This document shows positions 1 to 6,294 of a DNA stretch of 9,487 nucleotides, in pieces. Source of the stretch: Solirubrobacteraceae bacterium. GTDB taxonomy: Bacteria; Actinomycetota; Thermoleophilia; Solirubrobacterales; Solirubrobacteraceae. The DNA is taken from NCBI GenBank assembly GCA_030043235.1, contig JASHYF010000312.1, positions 1 to 9,487 of the forward strand. Direction: 5' to 3'. Made by a program: the position numbers and the translations under genes. How positions within the stretch are numbered: position 1 is the stretch's first letter; the number at the start of each line of letters is the position of its first letter. A model generated the notes under the pieces. The model saw nothing but the letters and a program-made list of their open reading frames with translations. It had not been told where the DNA came from and ran no database searches.

Positions 1-1
1 C

Positions 2-787
2 TACGTGCCAGCGCTCGAATACGGCGTGTGCGTCGCCGCGAAGAAGGCCGCATACGCAAACAGCAGCTGCACGGAAGCCGCTGAAAGGAACGGACAGCCC
101 TCGCACACCGGCGACTACGAATGGCACGCCGCGGGCGAATGCTATGCCATGAGGAAGGGCAAGTACACGGAATCGGGCTGTAGAACGCTCGCGGAGAGGA
201 AAGGCAAGCCCGACCACAAGGGCTCCTACGAACTCTCGCCGACCCCGGAATACAAAGCCGAAAGCCGGGAAGTCAGGTGGCGGTTGGAACCAGCCCTCTT
301 GCCCGAAATAACGTGCGCCTCGAGCGTCGCGGAGGGCGTCATCACCGGAGGAAAAACGGGCTTGGAGACAATCCAGTTCAAAGGCTGCGAAACAAGGGAA
401 GGAGAGCAATGCGAGAACACCACGAACTCCGGCGAAATCGACACGTACCCGCTCGACACGGAACTGATCGAATCACCGGCCGGCAGAGTCTACGTAAAGC
501 TCTTCGGCGGCAACACCAACCCGGAAGGAACGTTCAGCGCGGAATACGCGTGCCGAACCTTCGACTACTCCCGCACGTCAGGTTCGATAGCCGCGGAAAT
601 CAGTCCAATCAACATAATGACCAGGTCCGAGAGCACAAACATCGACTACGGGGTCGAACAGGCCCTAACCACTGAAACTGAATACGTGCCCTCCCCAGGG
701 AGATCATGGTCCCTCCCAGTCCAAACCGAGGTCATCGCCGACAACACCAAATGGACCACGCCAACCCAAATAGAGGTACGCCACTAA
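2..787 (+). CDS. Cys-containing tandem-repeat protein with C-terminal beta domain (5'-partial)
   Basis: The frame is open to the left edge; the GTG at 5 is probably internal, so the true start lies outside. Numbering from that GTG, residues 7-40 and 44-77 are two copies of a 34-residue unit with 16 identical positions, spaced 37 residues apart. The pattern is G-x-C, K, Y, C, AER-x-G-x-P-x-H-x-G-x-YE, so each unit has two Cys and one His. Residues ~95-260 form one domain beginning 'LLPEITCASS' with more Cys (104, 128, 136, 183) and many alternating beta-type stretches, ending at TAA. I associate this C-terminal domain style with Solirubrobacterales exported proteins, where the N-terminus usually carries a signal peptide; here that part is missing. 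The function is unknown. The paired Cys suggest disulfides in an extracellular protein, which is inference. Codon use is less GC-biased than in the genes to the right. Confidence 0.75.
   Translation, partial: YVPALEYGVCVAAKKAAYANSSCTEAAERNGQPSHTGDYEWHAAGECYAMRKGKYTESGCRTLAERKGKPDHKGSYELSPTPEYKAESREVRWRLEPALLPEITCASSVAEGVITGGKTGLETIQFKGCETREGEQCENTTNSGEIDTYPLDTELIESPAGRVYVKLFGGNTNPEGTFSAEYACRTFDYSRTSGSIAAEISPINIMTRSESTNIDYGVEQALTTETEYVPSPGRSWSLPVQTEVIADNTKWTTPTQIEVRH
23..235 (+). repeat. Two 34-codon protein repeats, 111-bp period
   Basis: Unit 1 is at 23-124 and unit 2 at 134-235, in the same reading frame. They share G1, C3, A5, K8, Y11, S14, C16, A20, E21, R22, G24, P26, H28, G30, Y32 and E33 of the unit. 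The similarity is clear in the protein and weak in the DNA, so this is an old duplication. More copies may lie upstream of the window edge. Confidence 0.75.
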
Positions 788-849
788 CATGACCTTGGAG
801 GCTCCACCGCGCTCGAGTTCAGCTCGGGACCAGGGCCTCTCGAGTACAA

Positions 850-1420
850 TGGGAAACAGTGTCCCAAGAACCCCACAGCCAACCGCAAGCCGGTTGGTGC
901 TGGCGCCCGTGCCGGCGGGAGTGAGTTGCTCGGGCAAGAAGTTGAGCGCGGGGTGCAGGCGGCTGGCCTTCAAGTATGCGAGCGAAACGACCGCGAGCGG
1001 GGAAACGCTTGGGCGAATACGCCGGCCAGCTCGCGTCGGTCGTGTTCCGAAGGCCATGAAAACAAGAAGGGCAAGGCGAAGCTCGTGAAACGCACGCTCG
1101 CGCGGAGTATGCGTATGACGGGACGGGGGCGTCCGCGGGCGGAGTGGGACCCGCTGATAGCGCCGGCGTTGAAGACGCTCTACGCGTATAACTCCGAAGG
1201 GCATCTGATATGAGCTCGGTGACGCCGCCGGGCCGGGAAGGCGTAGGATGTGGCGTATGCCGCGCCGGACGGGGACCCGAGCACGGGCCGGCTCGCGAGC
1301 GTGAGCCGCTATGCGGGCGAACTGGAACAGACGGCGACGTGGACGATGCACTACGGGGTGCCGGTCACGGGCAGCGAAGCGCAGTGGATCACATCGTCTC
1401 TCAACTTGATTGCGAGTTAG
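850..1420 (+). pseudogene. Decayed RHS/YD-repeat-type protein gene, multiple frameshifts
   Basis: No single frame is coding, but RHS-like pieces follow one another in order on the plus strand while switching frame. 'VPAGVSCSGKKLSAGCRRL' then 'AFKYASETTASGETLG' (about 909-1014, frame 3). 'EYAGQLASVVF' (1015-1047, frame 1). 'GHENKKGKAKLVKRTLA' (about 1052-1102, frame 2). 'EYAYDGTG' (1105-1128, frame 1), a YD-type motif. 'RPRAEWDPLIAPALKTLYAY' and 'NSEGHLI' (to 1210, frame 2), then TGA. 'SSVTPPGRE' (1213-1239, frame 1). 'VAYAAPDGDPSTGRLASVSR' through 'WTMHYGVPVTGSEAQW' (1250-1389, frame 2), then TAG at 1418. Such order occurs in large cell-surface RHS-type proteins of Solirubrobacterales. At least five frame changes and internal stops make it non-functional unless sequencing error is severe. 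Both ends are missing; the 5' limit (~850) is uncertain and 788-850 has no clear homology. Confidence 0.72.
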
Positions 1421-1575
1421 TATGAATAGTTACCAGGCAGCATTGTTGAGCTCGATGAGCGGGGCCGGTGGCTGTGGGCGGGCTGCGGAGGAGCGCTCAG
1501 CGGGCATGGGGGATCGCTGCCGTCGTCTCGACGGGTGCCGTCACTCCATCGCCGCTCGCGCACGACAATCGCGAT
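1421..1575. other. Gap between RHS relic and exported-protein gene
   Basis: I see no supported gene, tRNA or clear terminator here. It lies after the last stop of the RHS relic and before the TAG of the minus-strand gene at 1576. Open frames crossing it have no recognisable protein character. Confidence 0.4.
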
Positions 1576-2187
1576 CTACTTCTTCGGGAGTACAATCGCG
1601 GCAATTGATACAGACTCGACACGGGTTTTCCCGGATGATCCTTCATCCTCGTACCGTGCGTCTGCTGCATAGCCAACCGTGCTCGTACCTCGCGGCACGG
1701 CCGTCACCGCTTGGAGGGGTACTTGTTTCCGTTCACCTCCAGAAGCTTCAACGGTTATTCTCGCAACCTGTTGCCGGTCACAAAAAAGTGCTAGCTGGAC
1801 CTGTGTTGTTGTTCCGGGAGGTCCTTCGTCTTCGATATCCGCTAGGGCCGATAGAAAGACGTCCGCTGGTTCATCAGCTTCTAGCGTGCCTAGCGGCGTA
1901 CCTTCGCGGAGGATAACCTGGCAGTCGCCTGACAGGGTGCCGTTCTTGCTCGGCGGACAGCTTGTTTGCGAGAGGTACAGGGGGTTGGTCTCGTCGAAGC
2001 CACGAATGAGCAGGGGGATACCGAGCGACTTTGCGGTTACAGCGTGCGAGCGGAGTTGGGCGGACCCGACGCTGTTGGGAGGTAGGGAAAGGGCCGCGTA
2101 CGACGCGCCCCCGAGGCTGATAAATAGCGCTACTGTTGCGGCGACATCTGCGTAGCGTGGCCTACGGCACCGTGTTAGAAGGCGCAT
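1576..2187 (-). CDS. Small exported/membrane-anchored protein, Thermoleophilia-type N-terminus
   Basis: This is a 203-residue protein with start ATG at 2187 and stop TAG at 1576-1578. The N-terminus is basic (RCRRPR, residues 6-11), then hydrophobic from ~13 to 34 (ADVAATVALFISLGGASYAA). Next comes the 'LPPNSVGSAQLRSHAVTAKS' stretch (35-54). This 'hydrophobic helix, then PxNSVG-x-x-QL-x-x-x-AVT' header occurs on many otherwise unrelated proteins of Thermoleophilia, from my knowledge of the group. The rest is polar and beta-rich with three Cys (77, 89, 136) and acidic loops (117-121, 178-182), so probably a small extracellular beta-sandwich. Its activity is unknown. The frame is intact although it lies between a pseudogene and a mobile-element scar. 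There is no Shine-Dalgarno; a -10 box lies where a leaderless mRNA would need it. GC content is lower than to the right. Confidence 0.75.
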   Translation of the reverse strand: MRLLTRCRRPRYADVAATVALFISLGGASYAALSLPPNSVGSAQLRSHAVTAKSLGIPLLIRGFDETNPLYLSQTSCPPSKNGTLSGDCQVILREGTPLGTLEADEPADVFLSALADIEDEGPPGTTTQVQLALFCDRQQVARITVEASGGERKQVPLQAVTAVPRGTSTVGYAADARYEDEGSSGKTRVESVSIAAIVLPKK

Positions 2188-2203
2188 TTGCCAACTATAG
2201 CAG
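2188..2203 (-). promoter_or_regulatory. Probable extended -10 promoter, leaderless start
   Basis: On the minus strand TATAGT (2199-2194) is preceded by TGC (extended -10, TGn) and followed by six bases (TGGCAA) before the ATG at 2187. Transcription would start at or next to the A of the start codon. No Shine-Dalgarno is present and no good -35 is seen, which is usual for extended -10 promoters. Leaderless mRNAs are common in Actinobacteria. Confidence 0.4.
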
Positions 2204-2303
2204 CATCTCGTAGGCGGATCGGTAGCGGGTCAGTTTGACGAGGACCAGTTTTCAACGGCTTGCTGGACATCGCCAGCTGCGTTGACGATTTGTCGGCCGG
2301 TCG

Positions 2304-2699
2304 TCACGCGGCCCTCGGGAAGCACTCCAGGTCGGCCATGACATGATCGAACCGCTCGAAAGCGTCGGGCATCGGGAAGTCGAAGCCCTGGTCCTCAACG
2401 AGCGGCGGGGAACCGCAGCCGCTTGACGGCGCCGCGTAGCTCGTGTGCGGTGACCTGTGTGTAGCGTTGGGTGGAGTCGAGGTGCTTGTGGCCGAGGAGC
2501 TCTTGGTCTGGCGTAGGTTGGCGCCCAGGAACTCCTGCAGCGTCTCCTCGCGGAGCCTGTAGTGACCTCCTGGCAGCCGGCCGTAGGAGAGGAGCCCGAG
2601 CGTGAGATAGCGTCGCAGCGTCCGCTCGCTCACGCCGAGGAAGGCGGCCGCCTGTGTGGTCGTAAGTGCCTGGCCGGCCGCGGGTCGGGTCCGGCTCAT
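2304..2699 (-). pseudogene. Excisionase-like HTH protein, tail out of frame over an integrase remnant
   Basis: The frame opens with ATG at 2699, preceded by GGAG (2710-2707) with a 7-base spacer. Residues ~12-62 form an excisionase/MerR-like winged HTH: 'TTTQAAAFLGVSERTLRRYL' is the recognition region and 'GRLPGGHYRLREETLQEFLG' the wing. Such ~70-residue DNA-binding proteins act as Xis or regulators in integrative elements. After ~residue 65 the frame turns into Ser/Thr/Pro-rich text (KSSSATSTSTPPNATH) that looks non-native. Exactly there another minus-strand frame encodes the end of a tyrosine recombinase, so a deletion probably joined xis to the last part of int. A final stretch, 'FDFPMPDAFERFDHVMADLE', looks protein-like again but I do not recognise it. 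The HTH part could still be made. Confidence 0.6.
2395..2505 (-). pseudogene. C-terminal fragment of a tyrosine recombinase (integrase)
   Basis: The minus-strand frame ending at TGA 2395-2397 reads 'QELLGHKHLDSTQRYTQVTA' followed by 'HELRGAVKRLRFPAAR'. This is the hallmark end of phage-type integrases: LGH contains the late conserved His, and the Tyr of RYTQV is at the position of the nucleophile. The catalytic Arg residues and everything else upstream are absent, so it cannot recombine DNA. It runs directly on from the HTH coding sequence in another frame. A tRNA-Gly 3' fragment, the kind of site such enzymes use, lies about 490 bp away. Confidence 0.68.
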
Positions 2700-2987
2700 T
2701 GCGGCACTCCACGGCGAGCGGCGCTGGCGCTGGGTCGGCTAGTGGATTGTGAGGCGGCTGGCCCTTGAGGCCCCGGCCGCGATATATCACGGGATTGCAT
2801 GGCAAACTCGATCGTTGGAGCGTCGTGGATCTGGTGTCTTTGACCCCAATGCCCCCGGACCGGCCAAGGAATTTGCGGAGCACGGTTCCGTCGTGCGGCG
2901 CGTGGCGAATCTGCGGTGCCCTTGCGGTACCGACGCCGTCCGTCAGAGAAGAAACCTTGGTTTTGCAGGCCATATCACGGATATTGG
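2700..2987. other. Gene-free stretch between HTH gene and tRNA fragment
   Basis: No convincing protein frame or RNA gene is seen. It holds an exact 9-base direct repeat, ATATCACGG, at 2784-2792 and 2972-2980. The second copy overlaps an imperfect inverted repeat (GGCCATATC at 2968-2976 with GATATTGGCC at 2980-2989) that abuts the tRNA fragment. In position these could be recombinase arm sites or part of an att region, but this is only suggestive. Confidence 0.35.
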
Positions 2988-3038
2988 CCTAGCTTCCCAA
3001 GCTTGAGCTCGCGGGTTCGAGGCCCGTTCGCCGCTCTC
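2988..3038 (+). other. 3' fragment of tRNA-Gly(CCC), probable attachment-site scar
   Basis: The stretch holds an anticodon arm with loop TTCCCAA (2994-3000), flanked by AGC and GCT, giving anticodon CCC. It is followed by a T arm GCGGG-TTCGAGG-CCCGT (3011-3027) with four Watson-Crick pairs and one G-T pair, then an acceptor-like TCGCCGC and T. Actinobacterial tRNA-Gly(CCC) has the same AGCTTCCCAAGCT core and GCGGGTTCGA T arm. The D arm and 5' acceptor strand are absent upstream, so this is not a working tRNA. A tRNA 3' end next to excisionase/integrase remnants is the classic trace of a site-specific integrative element. Confidence 0.6.
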
Positions 3039-3044
3039 CGGAAA

Positions 3045-3070
3045 GCCCCGCAAACGCGCAAACGCGGGGT
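3045..3070 (+). terminator. Hairpin after tRNA fragment, with tandem 8-mer in the loop
   Basis: CCCCGC (3046-3051) pairs with GCGGGG (3064-3069). GC-rich hairpins of this kind usually follow tRNA genes in Actinobacteria. The loop is enlarged by a direct duplication, CAAACGCG twice (3051-3058 and 3059-3066). There is no long T run. Its position suggests that the tRNA's native downstream DNA lies on this side. Confidence 0.45.
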
Positions 3071-3228
3071 GTTCGCGTTCAGGGCGCGCCCCTCCGTCGG
3101 CCGCTCGACCGCTCCCGAAATGCCAATAACTGCCGATTCAACGCGCCGTGTGCGCTCGCTGTACTGGTCCGACGTGCGGTGCATCGCGTGCAATGCTCGC
3201 CGTGCGGCAAGGCGACCAATGGAGTGCC

Positions 3229-3350
3229 CAGCTCGCGCACCTCGCGCCCCACCAGCGGCCGTCCCGGTCGCCTGCGTGCGTAGGTCCAGCCCCGCGCGAC
3301 GAGCCGCCTGTGCGCTCGCAGGAGCGTCTCCGGCGTGACCGGGAACGCCC
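3229..3350 (-). pseudogene. Relic of a DDE/rve-type insertion-sequence transposase
   Basis: Read on the minus strand from 3345, the sequence gives 'FPVTPETLLRAHRRLVARGW' and then 'TYARRRPGRPLVGREVREL'. This resembles the region just before the catalytic core of rve/DDE integrase-type transposases, whose typical form is 'VTPxTLLRWHRxLVxRKWTYxRRxxGRPP..EVRELVLRLA'. No start codon lies in this frame nearby, the similarity stops abruptly at both ends and the catalytic DDE residues are missing. It is a short fossil, about 70 bp from the start of the ALDH-ADH gene. The family is recognised from memory and has not been checked by search. Confidence 0.5.
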
Positions 3351-3416
3351 TGCCAGGACCCTGCTGGCACCGGTAGCATTGGCCAGACTCCCAGCGACAG
3401 TGGAAGGAAGGCCCAC

Positions 3417-6077
3417 GTGGATCACTATCAGCTTTTCATCGACGGCGAGTTCGTTGACGCAGAGAGCGGCGCTACCTTCGAGTCGATCGACCCCGGCAAC
3501 GAGAGCCCGATCGCGACTGTGGCACGTGCCGGCAAGCCCGAGGCCGAGGCGGCGATCGCCGCCGCTCGTCGTGCATTCGACAGAGGAGACTGGAGCGGGC
3601 TGACGCCCACCGCCAGGGCGGCGAGCATCTACGACTTCGCCGACATGATCGCCCAGCAAAGCATCCGCCTGGCTGTCACCGAGGCGATGGACTCCGGCCA
3701 GGTCATCGGTCTAGCGAAGTTCTGGGGACTCAACGGCTCGCAGCTCCTGCGCAACCTGGCCTATCACGCAGCTACCGCGTTTCCCTGGGAAGAGGAGATC
3801 CCCTATCCCGGCAACATCTTCGCGCCCGGCCGAGACTTCATCCGCCGTGAGCCGGTCGGCGTGTGCGTCGGGATCATCCCCTGGAACTTCCCCCTGAGCA
3901 TGGCCTTCTGGAAGATCGGCCAGGCGATCATCATGGGCAACACGATCGTCCTCAAGCCGGCCTCCGTCACGCCGCTGAGCGCCACGATCATCGCCGAGGC
4001 GGCCAACGCTGCCGGCATCCCGCCCGGGGTCATCAACATCCTCAACGGCCCCGGGGCCGAGCTGGGCGAGGTCCTGTGCACGCATCCCGATGTGGACAAG
4101 GTCGCCTTCACGGGCAGCACCGCCGTGGGCCGAGAGATCATGCGCATGGCCTCCGGCACGGTCAAGAAGGTGACACTCGAGCTGGGCGGGAAGTCAGCCA
4201 ACATCATCCTCGACGACGCCGACATCGACCTGGCCGTGGAGGGCGCCATCTTCGGCACCTTCTTCCACCAGGGCCAGGTGTGCGAGTCGGGCACCCGCGT
4301 GCTGGTCTCCTCGAAGATTCGCGACGAGTTCGTCGAAAAGATGGCCCGCCGCGCCGAGAGCCTGCGCGTCGGCTACCAGCTGGACCCTCGCAGCCATCTG
4401 GGGCCTCTGGTAAGCGGCGCTCAGCTTGAGACCGTCGATGGGTACGTCGCCCTGGGCAAGCAGGAGGGTGCCGAGCTGGTGACAGGCGGCGAGCGGATCG
4501 AGGTGGAGGGAATCGAGGGCGGCTTTTACTACGCGCCGACCATCTTCGCCGGCGTCGACAACAAGATGCGCATCGCCCAGGAGGAGATCTTCGGTCCCGT
4601 GGTCTGCCTGGAGGAGTTTGACAGCGACGAGGAGGCGGTGGCGATCGCCAACGACTCGATATACGGCTTGGCGGGAGGAGTGTTCTCCAGCAGCACGGCG
4701 CGTGCCGAGCGTATGGCGCGGGAGATCCGCACCGGGACGGTGTGGATCAACAACTTCCATATCTTCGGCGACTTCGCCCCCTTCGGCGGCTACAAGCAGT
4801 CCGGGGTGGGTCGCGAGCTGGGCGCCAGTGGACTGGCCGAGTACACGCAGATCAAGCGCATCCACGTCAACTCATTTGCGTCGCGCGAGAGCAACTTCAC
4901 CTGGAAACTGTTCTCCGATGATCCCAAGGTCGCTTTCGGTCAGTACATCGCCCCTACGAACGTGATCTCGGGTCACGGCAGCCTGGCGGCCATTTACAAG
5001 GAAGTCGTCAGACTGGGGTGTCGCCGGGCGCTCATACTGACCGATCCCGGGGTCGCGCGCACCGGGCTGATCGACCTCGTGCACGATGCGCTGGTGGACT
5101 TCGCGGCCGGTGCGTATGACGAGATCCCGCCTGACTCGGACTTCGCGGCTGTGGACGCGGCCGTGGCGAGGGCACGGGAGCTGAAGGCAGACTGCATAGT
5201 CAGCGTTGGCGGCGGGAGCGTCATCGACACCGGCAAGGCCGTCGCGGTGACCCTCAAGAACGGCGGAACCGCGAACGATCACGTGGCGCTGATGCGGCTC
5301 ACGGAGCCGCAGACGCCACACATTGCGCTCCCGACCACTGCCGGCACCGGAAGCGAGGTCACCAACGTCGCGGTCATCACCAGCCCCAAGGCCGGCCGCA
5401 AGGTATACATCGTCGACCCCTACATCATCCCAAACACAGCGATCCTGGATCCGCGCTTCACGATCACGCTGCCGCCGGCGCTAACCGCCGGCACGGCCAT
5501 GGATGCTCTGACCCACGCGATCGAGGCGCTCACCAGCACCCTCGCGCAGCCGATCTGCGACGGTCTGGCGCTGCAGGCGATTCGACTCGTCAGGCAGAAC
5601 CTGCCGCTCGTGATCGCTGATGGCAGCAACGAGCGGGCTCGCTTGAACATGGCGATCGGCGCCACCCTGGCGGGCCAGGCATTCACGGTGGCGCAGGTCG
5701 GGCTGGCGCACTCCATGTCGCACACGATGGGTGTGCTCAACCACGTGCACCACGGCACCGCGTGCGGGATCGTGCTGCCGAAGGTTATGCGCTTCAACGT
5801 CGATCACGCGAGTGCCAAGCTGGCCATGGCCGCCGAGGCTCTCGGGGTGAATACCGCCGACCTGAGCGAACACGACGCAGCACTGGCAGCCGCTGACGAG
5901 ATCGAGTCACTGATGCATGCGGTGGGCCATCCCACCCGACTCCGCGACATCGGCGTGCTGGACGGCGACTTCCGAATGGCCGCTCTCCATGCGGCCACGG
6001 ACACGCCGACACTCTTCAACGCCCGTCCGGTTGCAGGTCTCGACGAAGTCGTTGCGCTGTTCGAGGAGGCTTACTAA
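3417..6077 (+). CDS. Bifunctional aldehyde dehydrogenase - iron alcohol dehydrogenase fusion
   Basis: This is an 886-residue protein. The GTG start at 3417 has GGAAGGAAGG (3402-3411) five bases upstream. Residues ~5-485 are a full classical ALDH: PWNF with Asn157, Lys180, the NAD site FTGST (231-235), ELGGK with general base Glu255, the nucleophile in QGQVC (Cys289) and EIFGP (390-394). A ~25-residue linker follows. Residues ~510-886 are a full iron-type ADH: GGGS (598-601), GTGSE (643-647), metal ligands Asp696, His700, His765 and His779, plus conserved His769. One chain could therefore interconvert alcohol and aldehyde and oxidise aldehyde to acid, probably in the cytoplasm; the substrate is not evident. 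AdhE has the same order, but its ALDH half is CoA-acylating. The Glu255/Cys289 pair and ELGGK motif here point to a hydrolytic ALDH. The gene stands alone between scars: tRNA and IS fragments upstream, a truncated gene downstream. Confidence 0.9.
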   Translation: MDHYQLFIDGEFVDAESGATFESIDPGNESPIATVARAGKPEAEAAIAAARRAFDRGDWSGLTPTARAASIYDFADMIAQQSIRLAVTEAMDSGQVIGLAKFWGLNGSQLLRNLAYHAATAFPWEEEIPYPGNIFAPGRDFIRREPVGVCVGIIPWNFPLSMAFWKIGQAIIMGNTIVLKPASVTPLSATIIAEAANAAGIPPGVINILNGPGAELGEVLCTHPDVDKVAFTGSTAVGREIMRMASGTVKKVTLELGGKSANIILDDADIDLAVEGAIFGTFFHQGQVCESGTRVLVSSKIRDEFVEKMARRAESLRVGYQLDPRSHLGPLVSGAQLETVDGYVALGKQEGAELVTGGERIEVEGIEGGFYYAPTIFAGVDNKMRIAQEEIFGPVVCLEEFDSDEEAVAIANDSIYGLAGGVFSSSTARAERMAREIRTGTVWINNFHIFGDFAPFGGYKQSGVGRELGASGLAEYTQIKRIHVNSFASRESNFTWKLFSDDPKVAFGQYIAPTNVISGHGSLAAIYKEVVRLGCRRALILTDPGVARTGLIDLVHDALVDFAAGAYDEIPPDSDFAAVDAAVARARELKADCIVSVGGGSVIDTGKAVAVTLKNGGTANDHVALMRLTEPQTPHIALPTTAGTGSEVTNVAVITSPKAGRKVYIVDPYIIPNTAILDPRFTITLPPALTAGTAMDALTHAIEALTSTLAQPICDGLALQAIRLVRQNLPLVIADGSNERARLNMAIGATLAGQAFTVAQVGLAHSMSHTMGVLNHVHHGTACGIVLPKVMRFNVDHASAKLAMAAEALGVNTADLSEHDAALAAADEIESLMHAVGHPTRLRDIGVLDGDFRMAALHAATDTPTLFNARPVAGLDEVVALFEEAY

Positions 6078-6085
6078 GCCTTGAT

Positions 6086-6101
6086 CCACCGATTGGGGTG
6101 G
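6086..6101 (+). terminator. Weak hairpin after the ALDH-ADH gene
   Basis: CCACC (6086-6090) can pair with GGTGG (6097-6101) around a six-base loop, nine bases after the TAA. The stem is short and there is no adjacent T run; the first T stretch is TTTT near 6115. It is only a candidate terminator. Confidence 0.25.
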
Positions 6102-6129
6102 CGGCGGGAGGGGGTTTTCCGTCCGGCGG

Positions 6130-6209
6130 GCTGTCTTAAGCAGGGCTTGCGTGGCGGCGGTCCCGTGCGCGACCACCAGCACTCGGGTGGGTGCCTCGGA
6201 GGACGCCAT
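6130..6209 (-). pseudogene. N-terminal stub of a Usp-like/hypothetical protein gene
   Basis: A well-formed start is present on the minus strand: AAGGGAG, then eight bases, then ATG at 6209. The first ~27 residues, 'MASSEAPTRVLVVAHGTAAT' and 'QALLKTARR', match the opening beta strand and helix of a small nucleotide-binding, universal-stress-like family common in Actinobacteria (typical opening 'RVLVVAHRTAATPALLEAVR'). After that the frame becomes Pro/Gln-rich and runs antisense through the end of the ALDH-ADH gene, so the rest of the gene has been lost. It lies 85 bp after the HD-GYP stop on the same strand; a small CGCTC-GGG-GAGCG hairpin (6247-6259) lies between them. The family assignment rests on a short match. 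Confidence 0.45.
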
Positions 6210-6294
6210 GATCGGAGCTCCCTTCTTGTGGTTGCCGTGATGATCCCGCTCGGGGAGCGCGGCGGGTGGGCCGGCATGCGCGCCACCGCGCGCG

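Noticed and set aside
704..1351. 215-codon minus-strand open frame
   Set aside because: It is antisense to the RHS relic, whose plus-strand pieces carry recognisable family text; the minus frame is Arg/Pro-rich without motifs.
2988..3038. Complete tRNA gene
   Set aside because: No D arm or matching 5' acceptor strand can be found in the preceding ~40 bases; only the 3' part is present.
3046..3069. CRISPR-like or satellite repeat from tandem CAAACGCG
   Set aside because: There are only two 8-base copies, inside a hairpin loop; no array is present.
4194..4865. 223-codon minus-strand open frame within the ALDH region
   Set aside because: It is the antisense shadow of the well-supported ALDH domain.
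3417..6077. Naming the fusion adhE
   Set aside because: The ALDH half has the Glu/Cys/ELGGK signature of classical ALDHs rather than that of acetylating AdhE domains, so the symbol would mislead.
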